64,000 bases of DNA from Corbicula japonica (Eukaryota; Mollusca; Bivalvia; Venerida; Cyrenidae), in the NCBI GenBank assembly GCA_038501625.1, contig JAZAYU010000008.1, forward strand, positions 12,338,938-12,402,937, given 5' to 3'. The position numbers and the translations under genes were made by a program. Positions 44,299 through 57,700 of the stretch are shown here, one piece after another (the stretch's first letter is position 1; each line of letters opens with the position of its first letter). The notes below the pieces were generated by a model. The model did not search any database, was not told where the DNA came from, and saw nothing but the letters and a program-made list of their open reading frames with translations.

Positions 44299-45243
44299 AT
44301 CCACATTTATATAGCACCCTTTTCATACATATACATACGCTCAAAGGTGCTTTACAAACAGAAACATACATTTTAAGAATACGATAAACAGAATCACAGG
44401 TTCCTATTAAAAAAAAACAACAAAAAACAAAAAACAAACTTTACATAAAAAAAAGTGAAATAAGATTACACAAACATATTGATAGGTAAAACATCAGACG
44501 ATATTGCGCTGCATAAAAAATTGAGAGTGTCTGTCTGTACATTAAAAATAAAAACAGTTCACAAATTGGAGAAATATAAATGTATCACTACAGATTAAAA
44601 CTACTGTGCTTCGTAACACTGAAGGAAAAGGTATGTTTTAAGAGCTTTTTTAAAAGAAGCAAAGCTGCTAGACTGGCGTAGTGTCACTGGTAACGAATTC
44701 CACAGCCGAGGTGCACACACACAGAAACAGCGGTCACCTTAGCTCACTGTTTTAGATCTGGGTTGTACCAAAATCAACGTATTGTCTTGAGATCTAAGTG
44801 TTCGCTTTGGTGTATACAGTTCCAGCAAAGATTTAATATACGCTGGTGCTTGGTTGTGAAGTGCCTTGTATGTGAGGGTACAAATCTTACCACCTAGATT
44901 TTATTAAAGAAATGTATTTAGCTATGGATGTAGTAAATGTTTGCAAGCTCAATTTAGTCTAATTCATGTTCTAATTACCAAGCACATACTCAAACAAAAG
45001 AAAAACCGTTTGCATGAGAACTCTGAAATTCATGAACAATATACCAAAGCAACTCATTCCTGAAATAAGTTTATGCTGGTCTACAATGTTTAGTGCCAAT
45101 TCGTCAAAATAATGTTAGGGTTTTCAAGAAATTCAAGAAAAACTTACTTCCTGGTTCAAAGTGAAAGTACATTATTAATTATTTCCTCCAAAATTCATAT
45201 TTGAAATTTTAGCCTGTTTTCGCCATTTGCAATGTTTGCGACG
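44198..45243. mobile_element. TIR foldback element (GGTCGCAAACAT ends), copy 2, interrupted
   Basis: Left end GGTCGCAAACATGACAAATG, right end GCCATTTGCAATGTTTGCGA. The interior matches the copy at 25396-25947 (for example GAACTCTGAAATTCATG, TGGTCTACAATGTTTAGTGC). A LINE fragment at 44262-44888 splits the left arm at TTATT/ACCACCTAG. This copy also keeps a stretch (TATTTAGCTATGGATGTAGT...) that copy 1 carries only in inverse orientation. Confidence 0.8.
44262..44888 (-). mobile_element. 5'-truncated LINE (CR1/L2-like) with RT C-terminus
   Basis: Read on the minus strand, 44885-44601 encodes the C-terminal end of a non-LTR reverse transcriptase ORF: KALHNQAPAYIKSLLELYTP, then RSKTVS, one internal TAA, and APRLWNSLP...SFKKALKTYLF before the stop at 44601-44603. 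The 3' end carries GTGCTATATAAATGTGGAT followed by a TAA/ATT trinucleotide tail (44265-44296), typical of CR1/L2-type elements. It is truncated at its 5' end and inactive. Confidence 0.88.
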
Positions 45244-45249
45244 CCTTAA

Positions 45250-47050
45250 ACTTGTATAATTATGCTGTAAACCAGTATATGTTGTATGATTATAATCGAG
45301 TTGTTCTCTTATAGATCTATACATAATTAATCTTTAGATCACAATAAAAAGGTATTGTTTATGTAATGGACTGTGACCATTTAACGGCAAGAACTATTTA
45401 AAGACAATTCTATTTTTTCATCCAGTTTTAGCTTTAACAAAAGCTAGTCGGTCATTTGAACTAAACAAGACCACTGTTAAGGGACGCAATAATGGAGTCC
45501 GCTAGTGAGAGTAACTGGCTAGCTGGATGCACTTTTCTGATAAAAAGCTGACAAAATTTTAGACTGTAACACATGAACACATTTATGCAAAACATGGACA
45601 ATATAGAAACAAGTGGCTATTTATCTTCAAACATGTCTTACGGTAAAAGACGTTTCATGAGTTGCATGTAAATGAAAATTATTTAAAACTTCAGTGAGCA
45701 GTATCATAACTATTGTATATCATTATCACCTGACCTCTTCAACTAGATCTGTGATCTGATTTTTTTACTAACAGACAGGAATGTTTAACCGTTAAGACTT
45801 GTTGTGAATTGTGGTATCAATCCAATAAACTTCGGTCATGGTTAAAATACATAATTAAGTTAACAATATAACAATTTAAAAATTAGGCGCCTACATAATT
45901 ATTCTGCAAAGAGACATGGTCTTAATGCAACATTCTGGTAAGAGAAAATGATGAATTTCAAAGCGTTGTTATGACGCACGAATTGTATATATGTCGCGAT
46001 TATTCATCGATTTGAAATCGCGAAGTTAAAATGTCACCACCTGTCTTTTGTACATGGGTAATCGAGTACCTACCCGCTTTACTTGACAATGTATTTATCT
46101 ACCTTTTATCTACACGAGTTTACATGTTATTGCAGTGGAGTAGGTATCTAATTGAAGTTAATTCACAAATTCAGCTTGAATTTGTTTGTTCTTGAGAACC
46201 TAGAGAGGCAAATGCGAGGTTGGTGCACCATTAGAATGTTTAAATCCCAAGCGGCAAATATTTTTTGGCAATGACCAGTTTAAGGTGGTAAATTGTATAA
46301 ACTGTTAGTGCTAGTGATACTTTTTGGAAAAGTCATCTGATAAAGTTATGCCGTCTCTCTTCTGTTTCGTTACCATGGCTGATCACTTTTTTTTTCTGTG
46401 TGAAAATTATATAAAACATAAAATGCATAAAACAAATGGCAATTTACATTTTCACCGCCTAAGAAAGTTACATTATTTTTTCTTCCTTAAATGAAACTGT
46501 GTTATATTTCTGTCGCAAAAACGTGTCTAAATTTGTTTATATTTATGCCAAGCATATCGGCTAAGTGATTATAGATCGTTCTGCCGACTTGCGTTTTTTT
46601 CGGCGTTAGATGTCTAAGCTCACTTTTGACCTAGTTTTTCGACCAATGAAATGTTGTAAATAATACTCTTATTCTATTATTATGCAGAGGGAAAAATGAA
46701 ATAAACTATATCGATTGGTAGCTATTTACACCAGAGAGGCATCTAGCAGGGTGGAGAGGTATCTAGCGGGTTTTTTATTATTATGCAGCGGAAAAATCAA
46801 GTAGATTATTTCGATTGGTTGTTAGTGGGTGTTGTATTGGAGAAAAAAACATATTTACGATTTAAATTACCAGTTAAGTCAATATTGGTGGCTTAAATAC
46901 AATTTAATATGGAATATTCTTGGGTGTCAGGTAAACACTTGCGTACAATACAATGTGGAAAACGAAAGAGAAGTAGAGATATTTCTAGTTCTTACTGGTT
47001 CCTTTCTAGTTCCTATGATACTGATTGTTAATTTCAAGTACAAAATACAA
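45250..47050. other. gene-free stretch
   Basis: No gene was recognised. A small duplication around GGTATCTAGCGGG and TATTATTATGCAG is seen at about 46670-46810. Confidence 0.45.
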
Positions 47051-47051
47051 G

Positions 47052-47124
47052 TTCATTATAGCGTAGTGGCTAACACTCTCGCCTCGCAAGCGGAGGCCCC
47101 GTGTTCAATACTCGGGACGGGCAC
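47052..47124 (+). other. tRNA-derived (SINE head-like) sequence
   Basis: TAGCGTAGTGGCTAAC resembles an A box and GTGTTCAATACTC a B box. Between them lies an anticodon-like loop CTCGCAA. A T-arm CCCG/CGGG can form, but the anticodon stem has a mismatch and no acceptor stem is convincing. It is therefore more likely a SINE remnant than a working tRNA gene. Confidence 0.4.
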
Positions 47125-47831
47125 TTTTTTAAAGTTAATTTACGTAAAAGTTGGTAGATTTTGCTCTTGTAACAGGCTGTTTTATTTATTTTTATTAAAT
47201 TTTAAGGACATTTATTCATCTTGAGTTTTAACTCTACAAGAGTTATTTTATTGAAACTGAATAAATGTAGATCAAGACTTAATGTAAGACATTGCTTCTT
47301 TAATCGACTTGTTATCACTGTATGAAATTGTTGCAACAGCTTCAACATGTTTTTTTTTGAAAGACACTTTCAATGAATTTATGAGTTGTCATGATTCGGT
47401 CGCTTAATCTCTCTAATCTCTACGAAGAAGGCAGGGAGGGTTCGTCAACAGCTATAATAAGTAAAATAAAATAACTAAACTGTGTCTGCTTTGCCTCTCT
47501 GTATTTCTTTCTTTCTTATATACATGTATGTATAAATCTTTTCCATCAACGCCGTTTATCTTTTTTAAAGATATTTCTTGTTTAAATTAAATTTCATGGA
47601 TTTAACTTAATCATGTAATTGTTTACATAAGTACATGCTCATGATAGCAGATGACCGAAAATGGAAGCATTACTATATATAGCTATATGCATAAACGTTC
47701 AACCTAGTTTAGTTACGTTATACAATTATATATGTGTCTAACATATAGTCAGTTTGTTATACATTCAATCAGTGCTGTTATCATTTAACGTTTTGAAGGT
47801 CATACAACACGATACACATAATTTTGTTAAG

Positions 47832-48510
47832 GTATTGCTCCGTTTGCCATTGCTTTGTCAGACAAAAAAGAAAAATATGAAAATCTCTCAAACGGCACAA
47901 TGCAGATCCATCAAACTTCGCATAAATCAATGATATAAGTGTATGATTATTTTACATCAGTTAAGAAAAGTTAGAACAGTAAAGGAAAATAGTTAGACCT
48001 AAAATTCTATTTGCAATTTTTCACAAAAACAATGCAGCAAAACTAAAACAACAATTCAAATGCCAACATAAGCGAAATGATACTGACAACGTTATCTAAG
48101 CTCCTTGAGAAAAGAACTTTTAATTATGAAGAGAGAAATCAAAATTTTTATATTTGGTCATCCATTTTCGCGACCAGGAAATTGAAGGTCAAACACACGT
48201 TTACAAATAACTCACATTATATACATTTGTCAGACCAAAGGGCCTTAGATATTGTTGTCAGTAAACATTACTAAAGAAGACCTTTTAATTGATGTTTAGT
48301 GTTGCTTCGTTTTTGTGAAAATTGCAAAAAGAATGTGAGATAAATTTTAGGTCTAACTATTTTTCTTTAATGTTTTAACTTTTCTTGCCGTATGTCAATT
48401 AAACATATTTTAATTAGTTTTTGCAAAGTTTTTTGGACTGCATTTTACCGTTAGAGAGATTTTGATATTCTTTTTAGTCTATGACACAGCAATGACGAAC
48501 GGAGCAATAC
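47832..48510. mobile_element. non-autonomous TIR element, relative of 12743-13413
   Basis: Ends GTATTGCTCCGTTTGCCATT and the inverse AATGACGAACGGAGCAATAC. Length 679 bp. The interior shares order and words with the actin 2 intron element (GAAATGATACTGACAA, GTCATCCATTTTCGCGACCA, TTGTTGTCAGTA) while the terminal bases differ. No transposase frame. Confidence 0.8.
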
Positions 48511-48779
48511 ATTAATATCTAGTAGCGCTCAAGCCGGGGCTAGATGACATGGGCAGTTATACGTGGGAGATACATGTAGTAAATTTTCAACAAATATACC
48601 AATATTCAATGAGATTGGATAATTAAGATTTAAGAAAATCAATTTTAATTGCTGTAAGCGATATTACGCGCAGCAGAACATTCACATTCACAGGAATCTG
48701 TGAAAATCTGTGAGGTTTTATCTGTCAACATTTAAGAAGCTTCTACTGCATCAATAAAGATATTCGATATTTTCTGAAG

Positions 48780-51700
48780 ATGGAGGTTATAGGACTGGTT
48801 AATTTGCCGGGATGGTTTCTTGGAGTAGTGCTGTTTCTTATGACCGTCTGCTTGTAAGTAAATTATTTATCTAGCACAAATATGACAAGATATACGCAAG
48901 TTTCAGTTTGTACAAAACAGTCAATTAGTTCAAAGAACAAATTGTAATCAAGCAAGCCTCTAAATTATTTATATTTGTTAGAATTATCTTATTTACGAAA
49001 CAAGGTGTATTATTTTACTTGTTATTAGTTTAAATACTGGGCTTTATTATGATGTGATGTGTTTTAAGGTTCTTTTGAACCGGTTATTTTTACTCCGCGA
49101 GGCTTGTTTCTGCAACATGTATAGAGTGTTGTGAGATGGTTTCATTTAAAAGTAATTATTCGTATAGAGGTTTTAAGATTATTAAGAGTGTATTGAATGT
49201 TATTTTGTTTCTGCATGAATTGAATGCTCTTTTATAGATACACGTTATACAAACAAAGCTACTTCAAACGACTGGGAATTCCTACCAAACCAACATCATT
49301 TTTTCTCGGCGACATAATCGAAATATCGAAAAAGGTATGTTATATTGTGTTTGATTACGTATTACTGCAAATTCTAACACGACTTGACTTTTTTCCCATT
49401 GAATTTGCTGTGCATTATTACACGATAGTTCACCGCGCGTGGGCACGGCTATTACTAAATAACTGTCGGTATAAACTTATCAATTGACAATTGTATTTTT
49501 CGCTGGGATTTAATTTCGCGCATTTAAGAAAGCACATAATACGCGAAATTTTTACCCGCGCGTAATATGATGATACCACAGTAATAGAATAATGTTTATT
49601 TTAGATATTTAGATAAAATACTATAATTATTTTCCGCTTTTTTTCGGCAACGTTAAGGTGACGTTAACGCGCCGTTTTAACGACGTCACGTCATTTCCAT
49701 TGTTTACATGTTATTTTCTGGTGCAGTATTAAACCGTTGGAATGACAAATAGGCCTACGGTTCGAACGACGACTGGAGAGTGCTGGATGCGCGGTTGGAT
49801 GGAAATGTATTCAAGTTTGTTATTCAATCTTTTAATTATTATCAGATTTTGAATTATGGAGATGTTTACGGAGTAAACACTAACTGCCGACCTTATAACA
49901 CATTTGCGTTTATTACAACGCGCTAAAATTGAGTTATAATTATTTCGCTTATTCAGTCAGATGTGTCGTGTTAGAATTGAAATAATCAATAGCTTCCGGT
50001 GAATTATCGCAGGATAATTCACGAGGCGTCATTCAGCTGCGTAGATATATATCACTCGGTGTTACGCCCCTCGTGATATATCCTTACGCAGCTGAACGAC
50101 GCCCCGTGGATTATCCTGCGATAATTCACCGGAAGCTATTGATTATTTCTTAAATCACTTAACATGCATAACGTTTATGACTTAACATACGAATAACAAT
50201 CAAAGGACAATATAATTTTACTCCTTCATGTTACATTTACAGTATCATAAACGTTATGCATACAAATTTTTGATTACTTTTTTGTTTTATGTTCAATTTT
50301 ATCCTCTAGTGTCCTGTTCTCGTGCATTACCAGTTCTCGATAATCATTTTAATTCACGTGAAATATCGTTTATTGTGCGTTCAAACCTTCGAAAATTTCA
50401 CTTCCGGTTCGGTTGCAGACGCTCACAACAATTTCTTTCAAAAGTGCAAAACAATGCTTCGTATAAAGGTAAGATTACAAGCAAAACACTTAAACATATA
50501 TCATTTTGTCCCTTTTCACTAATTCCAGTTTTAGCATACATTTAACTTGCCATATTTTACAGAAAATCGATCTTTCCTGCTCAAGTTTGTTTACTGTAAT
50601 GCTCTACAATTTGACCCGGTTTCTGACCTCTAAAACCTTTACCATACCATTAACTACTGAATGTGATAAAAGCCGTTTATTAAGATACACCATCTTAATT
50701 AGACAGGTGCTCTTATTTATGTTTTATGATGGTTTTCAGCTGAATACTGGTAAAGACAGATCAGTACTTAGGCTTTATTCCCCAACTTCCATGACGAATG
50801 CATACAAAATGGTTAAGGAGCGGGGTGTTTCTGTACATATGGCCGCAAAAATGCATGGAGTACCTACTTCAACATTAAGGGACAGGGTTGACAATAGGAT
50901 ATCAGTTGACAAGACAAAGTCGGGCCCAGATCTTGTTCTGAGTTTGGAGGAGGAGGCCAAACTGTGTGCTCATCTTAAAGAGTTAGCAAGCGTTGGCTAT
51001 GGATACACCAGAGCTGAGACTGTCCTACTTGCTTCTGATTATGCAGTGTCTCTTGGTAAACGCACTGCAGACAACCCATTCAGCCTCAAGTGGTTCTATG
51101 GATTTATGAAAAGGTGGCCAGAGTTGAATGTCACCCGTCCATCAGGGTTATCCGAGCAGAGAGCGAGGTGTGCAAATGAGACAAGCATTAACAATTACTT
51201 TCATGAACTAGGCAGAATACTCACCAAATATGATCTTCTTGGAAAACCACAAAACATTTATAATATAGATGAAAAGGGTATTAACACCGAATATAGGCCA
51301 CCACAGGTAGTTTGTGGCAAAGATTGTAAGCCTCAGGCCATCATGGCTGAAAGGTCTAAAACTGTCACTATAATTGGTGCCGGTAATGCACTTGGTCAAC
51401 ATATTCCACCTTTTTTTTATTTTTCCAGGTGAAAGAATGGTTGATGGCTTGATGGAAGGGAGGACTCCAGGTGCTGATGGGTTAATGACAAAATCTGGTT
51501 GGTCTTATGCCGAGGTTTTTAAGATGTATTTGCAAAACCACTTTGTCAAGTATGTACAAGGTAGAGACCAGTCAGAGACCCTGTTAGTTCTCTATGATGG
51601 TCACAAAAGCCACAAAAGCCACATATCATTAGACCTAGTGGAATGGGCTCAAGAGAATAATATTATTCTTTTTGTATTACTCCCTCATACCTCCCATCTG

Positions 51701-54700
51701 CTTCAACCAATGGATGTTGGTTGTTTCGATCCTTTGCAGGTAAAGTATAATCAAGAATATACAATCTTTGCCCGCCTTAACCATAGGGTAGTGACAAAAT
51801 ACGATCTATGTGCACTTGCATGCAGAGCATATAATGCTGCCATGAGCCCCTCGAACCTTCAATCTGCATTTCAAAGGGCAGGAATTTACCCATTTGTTGA
51901 TGGCAAGAGCATGTGCGAGTCTCTTGTAAAAAAATTGCACCTTCTGTTCTATAATAAGTGTCACACGAGAACCCCAACCCCATTGATACTAAACCAAATG
52001 AATTAAATGGTAATGATTTCTTTGGCAAACGCAAGGGTGTTGTAGTTGAAAAGCTTTTCAAAAAGAGAAGGTCTGTAAACTCCGTTGTAGGAGGAAAGGC
52101 ACTAGAGGGTGTTACTGTTGAGAAACTTAAAACCTATGTTGAACAATCTGGGTGCAAACTGAGTGCTAAAGGCAAGAAGAGTGTTAAATCACCTAAACAT
52201 AAGATTGTAAAGGTGAAGTCAGCATCCTCAAAGATTAGCTTTAAACCTCTGCCTGGACCATCCCATGTTAACTTAGTTTCAGAGTCTTCAGATGGAACAG
52301 AGTCTGAAGGTGATGCACCATTTTAAGATTCTGAAACTTGCTGTGTATGCAAGCCATTTTATGTGCCCAGGGAGTTGAGAGATAGTACCCTTCATATAAC
52401 ACAGTGGGCTCAGTGTGATTCATGTAATCACTGGGTACATCTTAAATATTGCACTCCAGTAAGGGTTGTTAGGAAAAACACAGAGTTTAAATGTAAATGT
52501 TGTCAGTAGAAACATAAATAAGCAATGTGGCACTGGTAAATGAAATAATAGACTTTTTATTGCTTTTATGATTTGCAATGTGAAAATTTAGAAAAAAATG
52601 TTAAATAATAAAAAATAAAAATTGCCAAGACAACCTTTATTGACCCTTGTCTGTGTTGCAGTCATGATACACTCATTCAGTCAACAGTATGGTAGAGCAT
52701 TTTGCATAACTAAAACTAGCTCGAGAAGAGGTGACGTCACTTTTGAAACAATTTACATCACTGAGTGTAAACAAATCGTCACTGCTGCTGTTTTAAAAAG
52801 AACCAAAAGGAGATTTTCAGTTGAAGTTGAAAAGCAATCAATAATAGAAGATTTCTTTAAAAAAGGTAAGTGATTGTGTCATTATTTTTATTATCCGACG
52901 CTGTTGAATGCTTAGGTTAACGAGAACTGGTGACGCCAGGATATGTGTTAAAAAGTATTAAAACATTTCTTAGAGTTTGGGATGCAAGTGGATACACATT
53001 AAAAGTAACAAAAAATGCCAAAAGATAAATAACTTTTGAATAGCAGATTTGATAAACAATGACTGCGCAACGCAAACAATATTATTATGGGGAAAAGTGC
53101 TAGCATATTACTCGCTTGATAATAAAGTTAAACCCTGCTTATTTATCAAATGCCACATTTTCCCCATAGGAAACTGTTTTATATCTGCGAGAGTTAGCCG
53201 CAATAAACCATATATATTTCTACTTCATGACACATAATCCTATTTGTCAAGTTTGGTGTATTTTCTATTAAAGGGATTAGGTTATATTGACGAGCCTATG
53301 GTACGACAACACGGCAAAGTCTTTGGGTAAGTTTACTCTTTGGCTTCATATAGACTCACTGCAAACCATGTTCATTTGCCGCATTCTATTGGTTATCACC
53401 AACAGCAGTAATAAAAGTGCATATTATTGTTAACACAGCCTAGCACCGGGATGAGCGCAACTCATTGTTTACACAAACTTAATAAAAGTTTCATGCTCAA
53501 CGGCATATAAAGAACTATTTAAATGATAACAGCATTGATCGAATGTACGCAGTGCATTTTCACTGCCGCCACAGTCACAAACAATACATCTGAAATGCTT
53601 TCCTGTACAAGAAAGCTTGGTGTTTTATTTATATTCGTCGATCAAGGTTAATTTTACGTGCTGAAATAGTTGGGACAAATTCAGACATAAGTGTACGTGG
53701 ATTTGATGCTTTGAGCTGCATTTTCAGTCATTTGTGTCAATATCATTTTTACTAAAATTATAGAAAAAGACTTTCTAGACAATACTATTTGCTAAAATAA
53801 GTGTATTGATCAGCCATGCATCCGAGAACCTTTCTAGATTGGGGTAATTTTTAGTACGTTTATGATATTCTATTGTTATCATTGTAGGTTGTACTTGGGG
53901 AATATTCCAACTTTAGTCATATCCGACACAGAAATAATAAAACAAATAATGGTGAAAGAGTTTTCCAAATTTTCTGACAGAGCGGTAAGAGTTGTATTTG
54001 GCATATTATTCACTTATTGTCGGGAAGTTGAAATGAATCGTTTATGACACAGTATGAAAATACAATGTTTACATACAACATTTGACAATAAACCAATAAA
54101 AAGAACTTTGAACCTTTTCAAGTGTTATCATGCTTGGAAGAACAGATTGCAAATACTTTAAGATCTATATATACTATATATACTGTTTCCACAGCGCATA
54201 AAAAGTGAAAAGTGAAATTTGCATAAAAAATATTATGATTAACGTCATTATGAAAACATAGACTACCCACACAGCCAATTTATGGGAAAAACACACACAC
54301 ACACAGCCAAAATAAAATGAGGAAAAGGGAACAAATATTTATAGTATTACCAATTTTAGTCACAACAATCAACGAAATTGAAAACCTTACTAGTTTTTGA
54401 ACGGTCTGGCAAACATATTTTGCTATCAGGTTTTAACCAGGTTCTAGAGTGCACAAACTTTCACTTTCACATCAAGTTCTCATATGAACAAAGAGTACAT
54501 ATTGCCTTAGTAAATTAACACAAGCCTGCTCGCTTTCCAACAGAATTGCGTGCAAAAGCACTCGAATGCACACATAACTTACGCACGCACAAGAAAGAAG
54601 CTTAAGGCCCTGTCAAGTAGCTTATCATTGACCAGGAACACCAGGAGTTAAATCAGCAAATGGTGGCAGGAAGAAAAGACACAGATTGAGCTTCGGCAAT

Positions 54701-57700
54701 CGTTTATTTCAAAATTTGCATATAAAACTTTACCAAGTATTATCCCCTGCCATCGTCTCGCAAACAAAGAAGTTAGCAAAGCGATCAAATGTTACTCGGT
54801 CTGTCACTAATCTTGCAGAACACTGTACAATATAATGTTGGGAGCCGCTCTCTTTTTTAAAAAAGGTGAAATATGCATATCAGGAATTGCCACATTCAGA
54901 AAAAAAACCGCCTCCCCACACAGTCAAAAAGGAGAGAGAGGGAGAGAACATGGTTAATAAAATGATCAGAAGTGAGGTTGTATTTTTTAATTATCTCTGG
55001 GTATCGGCGATACGGCTTGCAAACATATTTTGTGAGGGTCCGATAAACCTGTTATCAAACTTTGCCTGTTATGCAAAGATTCCTTTATATTATTTATATC
55101 TTTTCTGCGACAAAAATTGATTTGAAATAATTATTTTTCAAAAATATTTTGTAGATTATCATTCCCTTTTCGGATAGATGGTTATCTGGGGTTTCTATAG
55201 CTGAAGGGGATCACTGGAGATTTCTTCGAAGCACTCTTAGTCCCACATTCACTTCTGGAAAAATGAGAGAGGTAGGTTTAAGAGAGGATAACTGAAATGG
55301 TTGTCTTTAACATTTCGTCGAAAATCGAATTAAGGCAAATAGCTTACACTTATTTAATTGATAAAATTTATGTCAAACGAAGAAGTGTGATAATTAGACA
55401 AATAATATATATTAGGTGAATAATAATCACGATTTTTTAATCGATCAAATTCTTGAAAGTAAAAAATGAAACGTATGAATGATACATGTTTATCTTCTTT
55501 GCCATTTCATCATTTACCATTTCATCATTAACAATTCAGTTTGAGATATATATTAGATTATAAATCTTGCAAACAAACATACTAATTAAATAAAAGAGAA
55601 AATTTAAAAAGACACGTAAACACACATTACCCAAAACTTAATTACATACAAAACATTGAGGGTTTTGTGACCATCACCTTTCATATCAGGGTCAGTAACA
55701 CTTAACCTGCAGTCCTGCATATCTGTTGTGTTTGACTATATTGTGCATCAGAGTTGAAAGTAGTAACTAACATATACTTTATATATTCGCTTTACCAGAT
55801 GTGCCTCTATATTCACAAGTGTATGGATACATTCCATGAAGTATTGGAAGAGAATATGCAGCAGAATCCAGATGGATTTGACATTTCCCCGTAAGATCAA
55901 CAGTTCAGTTTTTAAAATCCTCGCAGTGATTTGCAAGGGAACCGAACTATGGGCTACTAAACTTCTTATCAACCCCAAATAATTTATTGCCAGTAAGAAA
56001 TGTTTCTTTAAAATGGTCTTCACGATTTAATATATTTTAACTGCATTGTCATTGCATCATATGCTTGTTATCTGGCAACGAATGCAAAATACAAATACCA
56101 ATATTGCAGTTTCTGTTTGTGCATACATATACACTACTCAAAAGTTCTAAACCGCCACTACATGTATATGTTTACAATGTACGCTAGTTTCGTTTCTTCC
56201 CTACGTCAAGAGAGGTTGTGGAAAGAACTGTTTTGTCTTAAAACCAATTATTTAATGTGTTTTTAATCTTTATTGATTGTTTTCTTAAATGAATCCAATA
56301 CCATTTACTTACATCGTAGTGTCAAAATAAGAACAGTCTTTAATTTAAAGGGAGGTAATTTTAAAAAATGGATACTTTGAAAGGGGTTTATTTAAACAAA
56401 TGTGCTGTTGAATAATCATGTTTTCTGTTTTTCCTACTAATTAGGGGTCCTATTAAAATAAAACAAGGAATTTAGAGAAAATTTCTGTTTGCTTGACCTT
56501 TTTATGGAAGAAATGCATTTTTAGTAAAATTAAGGATAACTCTCGCCAGACTGTTCCAAGGTCAATTATTACAAGATTAAAGCTTAAGTTGGAGACTGTT
56601 GTTGGCATATGATTATAAATAAAGAGTGAATTCAATGTCTTTCTAATAAAAAATTACGGACAAAAAGTGGCGGTTTAGAACTTTTGAGTAGTGTATATGA
56701 ACTAGTGTTTTTATTAGATATTTAGGGATGGGATCGAATACCAAAATCACTTTTTCAATATTCCGAATGTATTCAACTTTTATCCGAGTTTAGTTAATAT
56801 TTTCACAAACTCAGTGACCAAATTTTCATAACATCTGAAATGTGTCACATTTGAAAAGTGTTATCCATTCAGTGTTTGCTGTTAATTTCTGTTAAAAATA
56901 TGTAAAATATTAGGTCCCATCCCTGTAAAATATTTAATGTTTTAGTTAACTCTATGGCTACACACATATTGTTCATATTTGTCATGTCTGTTACACGCTT
57001 GATTCTGTTATATTCCATGTTTTAGTTTACCCTCTAAATATTGTAATGCTTTAGTTAACTCTCTGGTTACACACTTATTATTGTTATTAGTCATTGTTGG
57101 TATATTCCATGATTTAATTAACCCTTTAGTTACACTTTAAATGGTGTTACGTCTTAGGTTACTGTCTGGTTACACACTAGATGTTATATGCAGCACTGTA
57201 TTTGGTATGGACATAGACGCACAAAGAGACATTGACAACAACTTCATAAAATATTCTAAAGATTTTTTAGAATTCAAAGGACAACGCAATTTCGCCTTTC
57301 TGTTATATGGTATGTTTGTATCTTTAAAATTCACGGATACAGTACTAGCAATTAAAATCTTGTCTCACACAGAACACAGTTGGGCACACTGTTCCAATAC
57401 GGTATACTCGGTTATTCACGGGTTGACTGGTACGAGTATTGAGCTCCAACCGTGCCTGGGGATGAGTGAGTACGATTTATACTCGAATGTAGCACGAGTA
57501 TGTACGAACAAAGTACGGATATACTCGTGCAAGCAAGGTTTGTCTCGGTTTGGACACGATTTGTAAACGATTTTCATACGATTGTTGTACGGTTCCAAGT
57601 ACGGTCTAGTACGGTCTGTTACGGCCTAGTACGATTAAACACGACTTTTACTCGATTAACTGGACATTCACAGGGTTTACATACGGTCCCACCGACTTTT

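Noticed and set aside
46829..47224. 131-codon open frame on the plus strand
   Set aside because: It runs through the tRNA-like sequence, has no known domain and has AT-driven composition.
51360..51440. Small intron explaining the frame change in the transposase (T-rich tract plus AG)
   Set aside because: The sequence before the AG encodes conserved transposase residues ([10 protein letters not shown]), so removing it would delete the domain. A one-base shift in the T-run fits better.
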